DNA of 64,000 nucleotides from Bacteroidota bacterium. Lineage in GTDB: Bacteria > Bacteroidota > Bacteroidia > CAILMK01 > JACPUW01. Location: NCBI GenBank assembly GCA_016192035.1, contig JACPUW010000043.1:19044-83043 (forward strand), written 5' to 3'. The translations under genes were made by a program, and so were the position numbers. A model generated the notes under the pieces. It was not told where the DNA came from. It made no database searches and saw only the letters and a program-made list of their open reading frames with translations. Below, in pieces: positions 27,355-35,384 of this stretch (within the stretch, counting starts at the first letter, position 1; every line of letters starts with the position of its first letter).

Positions 27355-28209
27355 GTGAATAGGAAAGTTGGAAGGAGTAAATGGCTGGTTGTGGCCTTGT
27401 TGGTCATTTCAGGGGTAGTGGGTATAGTATTGTTGGCCTTTTCGGTCAAGTCGAGGGAAAAGAAGGATAAAGGCCTAGAAAAACTTGCCCACAAGGGTGT
27501 GGTGGCCCAAGTGGAATACTTGCCATACCAAAATGGGCAAGTGAAATGGGTGGCCGTGGGCGACCCCGCCAAACCAAAACTGCTTTTTATACACGGTTCT
27601 CCCGGCGACTGGGCTGGATGGGCTGATTTTATGTCGGATACTGATTTGCTTGGTACATACTATATGGTGGCCTATGACCGCATGGGCTACGGCGGTACCA
27701 CCATACCCGCCGAAGGAGATTTGGCCAAACATGGAGCACTGGCCTTTGGGCTAATGAAGTTTATTTCCCCTGTGGATAGATGGTTGGTAGTGGGCCATTC
27801 TTATGGCGGCGCGGTAGTGGCACATCTCATGGCCACACACCCTGAAATATTGGACAAGGCCGTATTGATAGCCCCGGCGGTGTCTCCCAATTTGCAAGAG
27901 CCAAAATGGTACAATAAAATTGCCCGGAACGGATTGGTAAATAAGTTGATAGGAAAAGATTGGCGCGCCAGCAACGTGGAGATGCTGGGCTTAAGCGGAT
28001 CCCTGCGCCACATAGAGCCACGGTTCCAGTACTTGGAAATGAAACAAGTGTTTATTCACGGCCAACGGGATATGATTGTGCCTTTTGAAACCGTAGCCTA
28101 TTGGCAGGAGCAGCACATGGCAGACGTGAGCTATGTCACCGACAAAAAAATGAACCATTTTGTGCCCTGGTCACATCCTTGGTATGTTAAAGATGCCATA
28201 CTTGACTAG
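27355..28209 (+). CDS. Alpha/beta-hydrolase, membrane-anchored
   Basis: 284 residues beginning at a GTG (27355), chosen because a good Shine-Dalgarno GGAGGT lies at 27338-27343. An N-terminal anchor (WLVVALLVISGVVGIVLLAF) is followed by the fold: LFIHGSPGDWAGW (oxyanion loop), nucleophile elbow GHSYGGAV, and the C-terminal FIHGQRDMIVPF (acid) and KKMNHFVPW (His). The substrate is unknown; the closest general class is the haloalkane-dehalogenase/lactonase-like hydrolases. It is convergent with the arginase-family gene and their stop codons share the palindrome CTAG. Confidence 0.85.
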   Translation: MNRKVGRSKWLVVALLVISGVVGIVLLAFSVKSREKKDKGLEKLAHKGVVAQVEYLPYQNGQVKWVAVGDPAKPKLLFIHGSPGDWAGWADFMSDTDLLGTYYMVAYDRMGYGGTTIPAEGDLAKHGALAFGLMKFISPVDRWLVVGHSYGGAVVAHLMATHPEILDKAVLIAPAVSPNLQEPKWYNKIARNGLVNKLIGKDWRASNVEMLGLSGSLRHIEPRFQYLEMKQVFIHGQRDMIVPFETVAYWQEQHMADVSYVTDKKMNHFVPWSHPWYVKDAILD

Positions 28210-29138
28210 GATATTCCAGCTAGGTGCAGCAGGCTCGCCACCTTTTTAGCTGTGTTGTTTTCTTGGTCTAGCAGTGGGTTTATTTCAGTGATTTCCAGTA
28301 ACCTGCATCTATTGTCATGGTATAGGGCCGACAGGATGACCGAAGCTTGGTCCAGGCTCAGCCCGTTGGCTACCGGGGTTCCCGTTCCCTTGGAAATGCT
28401 GGGGTCTAGGCTGTCCACATCAAACGAAACGTAGATCACATCCTTGTCAGCTAGCAGTTCGATGGTTTTGCCAGCCAATGCCTCCATTCCCATCTGGTCT
28501 ATGTGGGCCGGGGTGAAATGTGGAATTTGGTGTTGGTGTACCAAGTCCCATTCGGCAGGCTCCAAATCTCGGATTCCTATGAAAACAATGTCGTTAAGCC
28601 CAATTTTTGGCTGGTCACTTGGCCCACCCAAACCAATCATTTGGTTCCACAACCTTACCCGGTCTTCAAGGGCATGGGTGGTTGGTGCTTGTTTTATGCC
28701 GGTAAGGGCCGCCAATGGCATGCCATGCATGTTGAGAGAGGGGCTGGTAAAAGGGTTGTGAAGGTCGGCGTGGGCATCAATCCAAACCACGCCTATACGC
28801 GACTGTGGAAATGCACGCCTAAGACCGGAAATGGTACCTATGGCATTGGAGTGGTCGCCGGTGCAGCAGATTAGCTTTTCCGTATGGGGAAAAGATGCGG
28901 CCACGGCTGCGCACACTTGTTGGTTAAAACCAAGTATTTTCTCTTGATATTCAATGGCATACTTATTGGAATTTAGGTACACCCTGTAATCATTTTCCAA
29001 TACCTCCATTGTTTTGTCGAGTAACAATGGGAGCCCCAACTCTTCACAGGCTATGAGAAGGGCAAAAGGTCCCAATTCAGCGCCTTTGGTACCGGCACCC
29101 AGGCCGGAGGAACAAATCAATAGTTTGGTTGCGCTCAT
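28206..29138 (-). CDS. Arginase/agmatinase/formiminoglutamase-family ureohydrolase
   Basis: 310 residues from the ATG at 29138 (the in-frame ATG at 29189 would reach almost to the divergent gene). The manganese-binding motifs are present: GDHSNAIGT, DAHADLHNP, SFDVDSLDP and the substrate-loop Glu in ITEINPLLD. Arginase releases urea and ornithine from arginine, agmatinase makes putrescine from agmatine. Motif details (DAHADLHNP, early GxG region GLGAGTKGAELGP) favour an arginase. The divergent neighbour is an arginine decarboxylase, so either activity would fit arginine or polyamine metabolism. Confidence 0.85.
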   Translation of the reverse strand: MSATKLLICSSGLGAGTKGAELGPFALLIACEELGLPLLLDKTMEVLENDYRVYLNSNKYAIEYQEKILGFNQQVCAAVAASFPHTEKLICCTGDHSNAIGTISGLRRAFPQSRIGVVWIDAHADLHNPFTSPSLNMHGMPLAALTGIKQAPTTHALEDRVRLWNQMIGLGGPSDQPKIGLNDIVFIGIRDLEPAEWDLVHQHQIPHFTPAHIDQMGMEALAGKTIELLADKDVIYVSFDVDSLDPSISKGTGTPVANGLSLDQASVILSALYHDNRCRLLEITEINPLLDQENNTAKKVASLLHLAGIS

Positions 29139-29140
29139 AA

Positions 29141-29148
29141 TACTTTTG
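29141..29148 (+). promoter_or_regulatory. -7 element for the arginine decarboxylase gene
   Basis: TACTTTTG, a perfect TAnnTTTG, 56 bp upstream of the ATG at 29205 and directly next to the divergent arginase start. Confidence 0.4.
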
Positions 29149-29204
29149 CCGCCTTCAAAGAAGCGTTCGAAAGTAAGACACCTCCTCAAAAGAGCCCCTA
29201 TTAG

Positions 29205-30593
29205 ATGAAAAACCGCTACATCGACTTAATTGTCCAAACCTTTGACTGGCCAGTATTTGACCTATCGCTGGACAAGGACGAGTTGTTGGTTTATGGGATC
29301 AAGGTTTCAGACATTGTGGAACGGTTCGGTTCACCCCTAAAGGTGTTTTACTTGCCCAAGATCCGCGGGCAGATTGACATGGCAAGGACCCTGTTTGCCT
29401 ATGCCATGAACAAGCTCGATTACAAAGGCACTTATACCTTTTGCTACTGTACCAAGAGTTCCCATTTTTCATTTGTACTAGACCAGGTGCTGGCCATGGA
29501 GGGCCATTTGGAAACCTCGTCGGCATTTGATATGTATTTGATCAAATCGCTGTTTGACAACAAGAAACTACCGAAAGATCGATTTATTCTCTGCAACGGG
29601 TACAAGGTAGAGGAATACAAAAAGATGATCTCGGATTTCTTGAATGCCGGGTTTGACAATGTGGTACCCATCTTGGACAATATGGACGAGATAGATTACT
29701 ACAATGCCCATGTGGAGCAATCATTTACCCTTGGCCTGCGCATAGCCGCCGAAGAAGAGCCCAATTTCAGCTTCTACACCAGCAGGTTGGGCATAAGGTA
29801 TAAAGATTTGAAGAGCTTCTACTTGCAGAAGATAAGGCCCAACAAAAAGGCGAACCTTAAAATGCTTCACTTCTTTATAAACACCGGCATACGGGACACG
29901 GCGTACTACTGGAACGAACTCAATAAGTGTATCCAAGTGTACTGCGACCTATGGGAGGTGTGTGAAACCCTTGATTCCCTTGATATTGGTGGTGGTTTTC
30001 CCGTGGCCAACTCCCTGAACTTTGAGTTTGATTACGAATACATGGTGTATGAAATCCTCTCAGTGATCAAGGCGCGGTGCGATGATAGGGGCGTACCGGT
30101 ACCCAATATTTTTACGGAGTTTGGGAGTTATACGGTGGCCGAGAGCGCATTCAACATATTCACCGTGCTTGGCGAAAAGGATCAGAACGATGCCGAGCGG
30201 TGGTATATGGTAAACGGGTCGTTTATCAACTCCATGCCTGACGTGTGGGCCATAGACCAACGGTATATTCTCTTGGCGGCCAACAACTGGGAGAATGAAT
30301 ACCAAAGGGTGAACCTGGGTGGACTTACCTGTGACAGCATGGACTACTATAATTCAGAGGCGCATCTCAACCAGATATTCCTTCCCAAACTGTCCAGGGG
30401 CAAAAACCTGCACCTTATTTTCCTCAACACCGGCGCCTATCAAGAGTCTTTGAGTGGCTATGGCGGTATAAAACACTGCCTTATACCCGCTTCCAAAATT
30501 TTGTTGATAGACCAAGTGGATGGGGATTATTCGTATCAAGTTTTTCGGGAGGCCCAGCGCCCTCAAGGTATGTTGGAAATTTTGGGGTACTAA
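29205..30593 (+). CDS. Arginine decarboxylase-like PLP enzyme (fold type III)
   Basis: 462 residues, shorter than the enterobacterial SpeA. The PLP lysine is in FCYCTKSSHFSF; the phosphate-binding glycine loop is DIGGGFPVAN; later landmarks are the EFGSYTVAES segment and the CDSMDYY motif that holds the C-terminal active-site residues. The Bacteroidota enzymes of this size are annotated as arginine decarboxylases and supply agmatine for polyamine synthesis. Substrate cannot be proven from sequence; ornithine, lysine or carboxynorspermidine are alternatives. It is divergent from an arginase-family gene. Confidence 0.83.
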   Translation: MKNRYIDLIVQTFDWPVFDLSLDKDELLVYGIKVSDIVERFGSPLKVFYLPKIRGQIDMARTLFAYAMNKLDYKGTYTFCYCTKSSHFSFVLDQVLAMEGHLETSSAFDMYLIKSLFDNKKLPKDRFILCNGYKVEEYKKMISDFLNAGFDNVVPILDNMDEIDYYNAHVEQSFTLGLRIAAEEEPNFSFYTSRLGIRYKDLKSFYLQKIRPNKKANLKMLHFFINTGIRDTAYYWNELNKCIQVYCDLWEVCETLDSLDIGGGFPVANSLNFEFDYEYMVYEILSVIKARCDDRGVPVPNIFTEFGSYTVAESAFNIFTVLGEKDQNDAERWYMVNGSFINSMPDVWAIDQRYILLAANNWENEYQRVNLGGLTCDSMDYYNSEAHLNQIFLPKLSRGKNLHLIFLNTGAYQESLSGYGGIKHCLIPASKILLIDQVDGDYSYQVFREAQRPQGMLEILGY

Positions 30594-30630
30594 ACCACCC
30601 ATCCAGCCATCTGGTATTGCATATACGGTG

Positions 30631-30638
30631 TACATTTG
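30631..30638 (+). promoter_or_regulatory. -7 element for the small basic protein gene
   Basis: TACATTTG, perfect match, 26 bp before the ATG at 30665. Also argues that the longer frame starting at 30617 is not the gene. Confidence 0.5.
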
Positions 30639-30664
30639 CACCCTTAAAAAATTCAGCTAGAGTC

Positions 30665-30808
30665 ATGCCCAAGAAAGCATCAAAAAGAGAAATGGTACGG
30701 CTGGAGCGCACCGTGAAGCGTGCAACCCTGCTAAAGAAGACCACCAAGAAATCGTACATAAGGCCAGAGGCTTACCGTAAAGACGATCAGGCCCTCCAAG
30801 CCGAGTAA
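30665..30808 (+). CDS. Small highly basic protein (47 residues)
   Basis: MPKKASKREMVRLERTVKRA begins a 47-residue protein, very rich in Lys/Arg (about one residue in three), with a likely single long helix and an acidic end (DDQALQAE). It has its own promoter element and its own terminator, so it looks like a genuine gene. Composition recalls a ribosome-associated or nucleic-acid-binding peptide, but it is not bS21 or another ribosomal protein I recognise. Confidence 0.65.
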   Translation: MPKKASKREMVRLERTVKRATLLKKTTKKSYIRPEAYRKDDQALQAE

Positions 30809-30833
30809 TCGTTTTAGGTACCAATAACTCAAG

Positions 30834-30864
30834 ACCGCCTCCTTTTGGGAGTGCGGTTTTTTTT
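30834..30864 (+). terminator. Rho-independent terminator
   Basis: Stem ACCGCCTCC with GGAG(T)GCGGT, loop TTTTG, one bulged T, followed by eight T. Ends the small basic gene. Confidence 0.8.
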
Positions 30865-31012
30865 GCGCCCTTTTGGGTGATGGATAGTGCCATTTGCACC
30901 TGATGGCAAACTGGGTTTGTCACCGCCTTTAGAAATAGGTGTAGTTTCGTTGAATTTATTTAATTGCCCGATAAACGCTAGTTCTTTCGTGCCAAAGTTT
31001 TAAACGCACGTC

Positions 31013-33742
31013 ATGAAACTCAAGCAACGGATGCAACTCGCTCAGTGGCGGGTATGGGTAGAAATGGGTTCCGCCATATTGGTCATTGCCTTGCTGTTGC
31101 TGGCCAATTTTTGGCACTCAAAAAAAGGAAAGGCAGAATCGGACCTGCGGTCATACTGGGTGGGCGGAATCCAGGGCACTTGGGACGACCCCAACAACTG
31201 GTCGTTGGGGCGGGTACCCGATAAGGCCACCATGGTGACGCTCCAAGGAGGTGTATCGGTGGTAATTGACAGCGCATTCGGTGCCGAGGCCTCGGATATG
31301 GTAATATCAGAGGCCTCGGCATTGGTGCTAAAGGGAAACCTTGATTTGGCTGGCGATATCTATGTACTGCACAAGGGAAGCCTGGCCTTGGTCCAGGGCA
31401 ATATGGCGGTAGATGGCCATGTTTATGTGATGCAGGGCGCCACCCTGCAAATTCCATCATCCGGTGGGGTACAAGTGGTGGGCGACCTAGTGTTGGAGCA
31501 AAGCCGTGCACAGATAAAGGGTACCATTGAAATTGGGCAAGACATGGAATTGCGCCGGGGCGCAAGCCTGGTTGCCATAGATTCGGGTGACTGCCAAGTG
31601 GGCAGGGACATGGTGCTTTACGCTGCAGATGGCTTGGCAAACCAGTGCAACCTGCTGCGGGGCAATCTTAATGTTGCGGGCAATGTGGCATTTGTGGCCA
31701 ACGACACACGGGAGCCGGTAGCCCCACTCCTGCGGGTAGATGGTGGCAAATGCACACTGGGCGGGGTGGTGCGCAATGAGAACCATGAATTTAAGGAAGG
31801 CACCAATATAAAAATGACGGTGAACGGCGGTGAGTTGGTGTGCAGGTCTTCCCTCGTGTTCGATACATTTTCCACCGCTGTTCCCCTTATGGGCCAGGGA
31901 GTGGCTCCATGGATGGCAGATAAGCCATATGGGAGAAAGGATGAAAACCACATGGTGGAAGTGACACATGAAGGCAAGGTGTATTTTCTCTCCGATAACA
32001 AATGGAATTCAAAGGGGAATGAGCCTGGGGTATCGGCTGACTGGATAGAAAGGGGTGAGGCAGATGGGGATGATTTTTCAAAAGATTGCACCCTAGTGCC
32101 CACTTGGAGCGCTGTGCAAGCCTATTCGGCTGAAAAGGACAAGGACATTTTTGTAGAGCACAAAGGATTCATATACAGGATGAACAAAACATGCGCCTTC
32201 TCAAAGGGCAACGAACCTGGGCTGCACGGCTGGGCTTGGATCGCCTGGCACAGGTGCCCGCCTGGCAGGGTGTACCGCGACATACTGGAGGCCAATGGGG
32301 GAAAGGTGGTGTTTCATGAGGGATGGATACGGAAGCCGGGAATTGTGTTGGGCGCCGCATCTACCTTGGTTATAGCACCCGGGACCAGCCCGTTTACCTT
32401 TCAAACAGGTGATGTGATAGGAAGCCTACAACTGGAGCCCGGGGCTGAAGTAACGCTGTTGGGCGATTTGCGCGTAATGGGCAACCTATTGAACCACTCA
32501 AGCCACCCCATGAAAGGCAGTGGACTACTGGTGCTTACGGGGGGCAATATCCAAAATATAGCGGGAAAATCGGCCATAATGTTGTCTAAGTTGATGGTTG
32601 ACAAAGATTCCGGGGAGGTGCGTCTGTACCAGGACCTGCATATAACAGATAGTTTGGTGCTGGTAAATAAGGCCCCAGTACTGTCTATAGCCCAGGGGCC
32701 TTCAGCCACATCAGGTGGGCCCGGGCTACATTTTGGGCCATTGGCCGGATTTAGGGGCCAGGGATGGTTTACCGGCATGGTCAGCCGCCAAGGCGCTTCG
32801 GCCTTTGTTATGCCCACGGGTAGCCGGGCTGGGCCTGCCTATTTTGGAATTGGCCCTACGGCCAAAACCGCGATGCACCAGGTGAGGTACTATGAGGGCA
32901 CGCCCATAAAGTACCTGGAGCCGCCACAAGGGGTAGCACAGGTTTCTACCAAAGAATACTGGGCAGTAAGCACTGGTGGACAGGGCAGCCCGGCCATAGC
33001 CACGGCATATTCAGGGTGTGCGGTTGAGCTAGGCCTGGATGACCCGGATAATCTGGTATTGTTGGGGTATAATGGCAGCGAATGGCATTCGTTGGGCAAC
33101 GGGGCCGCTATTTCAGCCGCCCTGCCGGGGGGCATTACCGCGCTTGATAAACTGGGCAGTTCGGTATTGGTGACCCTGGGCAACCTGGACGAGAACGACC
33201 TGTGGGGCCAAGACAACAACCCTTTTGGGCTAGATGGGGCCAATGGCAACAACCTGGAACTCACATGGACTGACCTGCCCACGGGTATAGGTGCCCTGCG
33301 CGTAGAACAGGCGGGAGGACAGGCTAATTGGGAGCCCATAATAATAGAAAGCCCCGGAACCTACGGCCGCTATGCACTGCAAGGAAAAGCGGCGGACGTG
33401 GGCCTTCACATAGTGGCCTTATCCAATGGTGAGGTAACCAAGACATACTACGCCGAGGTAACGGGCCACCTGATTGGCAATACGGTGGGGCCGGCACTGT
33501 CGGTGTTTCCTAACCCCTTTATTGACCGGTTTACCATGCAGGCCCAGTGGGCTGCGGGAGGGGAGGCTTGGTGGCAATTGGCCAACACTTCAGGTACCGT
33601 GCTTTTTTGTGATAGGGTGGACTTGAGTGCCGGCACGCAAACCTGGACCTATGAGGCAGGCATGTCATTGCCGCCGGGCACATATATAGTAGGCCTTACG
33701 GCCAGTGGTCACCGGGTAAGCAAGGTGATAGTAAAGAAATAA
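31013..33742 (+). CDS. Large T9SS-secreted protein with carbohydrate-binding-like modules
   Basis: 909 residues. The N-terminal segment EMGSAILVIALLLLANF is the export signal. Then comes WVGGIQGTWDDPNNWSLGRVP, a motif often seen at the start of Bacteroidota adhesin-like beta-helix proteins, and ~250 residues of repetitive short strands. Two related modules at ~300-350 and ~360-410, each with a VTHEGKVYFLSDN or VEHKGFIYRMNKT core and a GNEPG turn, resemble CBM5/12-type chitin-binding folds. The C-terminal ~90 residues from LSVFPNPFIDRFTMQ to VSKVIVKK are a T9SS sorting domain. Probably a surface-exposed or secreted polysaccharide-binding protein. Confidence 0.8.
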   Translation: MKLKQRMQLAQWRVWVEMGSAILVIALLLLANFWHSKKGKAESDLRSYWVGGIQGTWDDPNNWSLGRVPDKATMVTLQGGVSVVIDSAFGAEASDMVISEASALVLKGNLDLAGDIYVLHKGSLALVQGNMAVDGHVYVMQGATLQIPSSGGVQVVGDLVLEQSRAQIKGTIEIGQDMELRRGASLVAIDSGDCQVGRDMVLYAADGLANQCNLLRGNLNVAGNVAFVANDTREPVAPLLRVDGGKCTLGGVVRNENHEFKEGTNIKMTVNGGELVCRSSLVFDTFSTAVPLMGQGVAPWMADKPYGRKDENHMVEVTHEGKVYFLSDNKWNSKGNEPGVSADWIERGEADGDDFSKDCTLVPTWSAVQAYSAEKDKDIFVEHKGFIYRMNKTCAFSKGNEPGLHGWAWIAWHRCPPGRVYRDILEANGGKVVFHEGWIRKPGIVLGAASTLVIAPGTSPFTFQTGDVIGSLQLEPGAEVTLLGDLRVMGNLLNHSSHPMKGSGLLVLTGGNIQNIAGKSAIMLSKLMVDKDSGEVRLYQDLHITDSLVLVNKAPVLSIAQGPSATSGGPGLHFGPLAGFRGQGWFTGMVSRQGASAFVMPTGSRAGPAYFGIGPTAKTAMHQVRYYEGTPIKYLEPPQGVAQVSTKEYWAVSTGGQGSPAIATAYSGCAVELGLDDPDNLVLLGYNGSEWHSLGNGAAISAALPGGITALDKLGSSVLVTLGNLDENDLWGQDNNPFGLDGANGNNLELTWTDLPTGIGALRVEQAGGQANWEPIIIESPGTYGRYALQGKAADVGLHIVALSNGEVTKTYYAEVTGHLIGNTVGPALSVFPNPFIDRFTMQAQWAAGGEAWWQLANTSGTVLFCDRVDLSAGTQTWTYEAGMSLPPGTYIVGLTASGHRVSKVIVKK

Positions 33743-33770
33743 GCCTGGTAAAAGTGCATTGCCAATTGCT

Positions 33771-33807
33771 CAGTGCCCGCCCACATATAGGCGGGTACTG
33801 TTTTTTT
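33771..33807 (+). terminator. Rho-independent terminator
   Basis: 11-bp stem (33771-33781 with 33790-33800, one G-T pair), eight-base loop, seven T. Ends the 31013 gene. Confidence 0.85.
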
Positions 33808-33897
33808 GGGCCCAGGACTAATGATTTGGGACTACCGATCCATGATGGAAAGCATGGTGCAAATACCAAGCGTTACACGCTTTGCCGCAGGGGGCGG

Positions 33898-35085
33898 CTA
33901 CATGGCCGAATCGGAAAAAATTAGGTCTTCAGTTTCTATCTTATCGTTGTCAGAAATAATGATGGCCCTCTCTACCACCGATTTGAGCTCGCGGACATTA
34001 CCCGGCCAGGTATGCTGCATAAGGATGCGGGCTGCCTCACCGGTGAGGGCCAGCTCAGGCTGGCGGGTGTTTTTGGCGTATTGTGACTTGAAATAGTTGG
34101 CAAGGATGATGATGTCGTTGCCCCGCTCGCGCAGCGGCGGCATCTTGATTAGGAAGCCTTGTAGGCGATAGTATAGGTCTTCCCTAAACTTGCCTTCTTT
34201 CACGCTGTCGGCCAGTATTTTATTCGTGGCCGCTATGATACGGATATCGAGGTTGATGGTCTTGGAGCCACCCACGCGCTGAATGCTTTTTTCCTGTAGC
34301 ACCCTGAGGAGTTTGGCCTGCAGCGACATGTCCATTTCGGCTATTTCATCCAGGAAAATGGTGCCGCCGTCGGCCTCTTCAAACCTGCCTATGCGCTTGG
34401 ATGAAGCTCCGGTAAACGACCCGCGTTCATGGCCAAATAGTTCGCTTTCCACCAGGTCTATGGGGATGGCCCCCATGTTCACCGCTACGAAAGGCTTCCG
34501 TTTTCGGTTGGAATTATAGTGCAGGGCATTGGCTATCACTTCTTTGCCTGTTCCGCTTTCGCCTGTTATGAGCACGGTAAGGTCGGTATTGGCCACTTTT
34601 TCCATGAGCCGTATCACCTTATGCATGGCCGGGCTCTCACCAATTATAGAACTGTATTTTCCATACTCTATGGCCTTGTCCCTCAGTTCTTCTATCTCCC
34701 TTTTCAACCGGAGGTTCTCCGCTATGTTTTCCAGTGACTTCTGTAAAAGGAGCACGGCATTCTCCTCTTTCATGATATAGTCTTTGGCGCCGTCTTTATA
34801 TGCCTGTACCACCACTTGTATTTCATCTTGGCCTGACATATAGATGGGTACTATGTTGGGGTCATACTCGCGGACTTTCCTAAGTATTTCTATTCCCGAC
34901 ATATCGGGCAGGTTGTGGTCTATGGTAATAATGTCGGGCTTTTCATATAGATGTTGAATTGCATCCGTGCCATTGCCAAACACCCTCACGTCATATCGGT
35001 CCACCTTGTCAAGGGTGCTTTTGAGGAGCTTGGAGTAAAACATGTCGTCCTCTATAATGAAAATCTTAATGGCACTGTCGGTCAT
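33898..35085 (-). CDS. Sigma-54-type response regulator lacking a DNA-binding domain
   Basis: 395 residues from the ATG at 35085 (35115 is also in frame but overlaps the -7 element). Receiver domain 1-~125 with phospho-acceptor Asp56 (IITIDHNLPD) and acid pair EDD at 12-14. The AAA+ domain has Walker A GESGTGKE, a GSFTGA loop in place of the usual GAFTGA, Walker B GTIFLDEIAEM and sensor region IRIIAATNK. It ends at KIETEDLIFSDSAM, without the Fis-type helix-turn-helix expected after this point; I found no HTH in any frame of the following 155 bases. It could activate sigma-54 from solution, or act through partners. Confidence 0.88.
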   Translation of the reverse strand: MTDSAIKIFIIEDDMFYSKLLKSTLDKVDRYDVRVFGNGTDAIQHLYEKPDIITIDHNLPDMSGIEILRKVREYDPNIVPIYMSGQDEIQVVVQAYKDGAKDYIMKEENAVLLLQKSLENIAENLRLKREIEELRDKAIEYGKYSSIIGESPAMHKVIRLMEKVANTDLTVLITGESGTGKEVIANALHYNSNRKRKPFVAVNMGAIPIDLVESELFGHERGSFTGASSKRIGRFEEADGGTIFLDEIAEMDMSLQAKLLRVLQEKSIQRVGGSKTINLDIRIIAATNKILADSVKEGKFREDLYYRLQGFLIKMPPLRERGNDIIILANYFKSQYAKNTRQPELALTGEAARILMQHTWPGNVRELKSVVERAIIISDNDKIETEDLIFSDSAM

Positions 35086-35112
35086 GCTTGGGGCTTTGCT
35101 TTCACTGTTGCG

Positions 35113-35120
35113 CAAATGTA
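35113..35120 (-). promoter_or_regulatory. -7 element for the response regulator
   Basis: Minus strand TACATTTG, perfect match, 27 bp before the ATG at 35085. Confidence 0.5.
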
Positions 35121-35343
35121 TTCAATTAAGTGTTTGCTAAGGGGCAGCGGGCAGCGTGTCCTAATTCATCCGTTTCAATTGGTGTTCTGGGCGTATTGTC
35201 GCTGAAATCAATAAATACATCGATTAAATAGGTTTAATGCCAGATAAAGGTGGGATAGCCCTGTTTTATTCGACGAATTATGGGCTTGAACGAAAAGTTT
35301 GAAAATAAATCGACGATAATGAATAGTTCATCGTAGTAAAAGG
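35121..35343. other. Divergent intergenic region, no gene seen
   Basis: About 220 bases between two divergent promoters. It has several TCGA/TCATCG-rich short repeats (around 35220-35340) that could bind a regulator, but no confident operator can be drawn. Confidence 0.3.
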
Positions 35344-35351
35344 TAAGTTTG
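35344..35351 (+). promoter_or_regulatory. -7 element for the gliding-type surface protein gene
   Basis: TAAGTTTG, perfect match, 33 bp before the ATG at 35385. Confidence 0.45.
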
Positions 35352-35384
35352 TCTATGTATTGACACGGTTAAACCTTTTGACAG

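Noticed and set aside
33743..33897. Lost helix-turn-helix of the response regulator in another frame
   Set aside because: All minus-strand frames meet stops quickly and none shows a Fis-type motif.
35360..35384. TTGACA-like -35 box before the 35385 gene
   Set aside because: Bacteroidota do not use the enterobacterial -35; the -7 element at 35344 is a better explanation.
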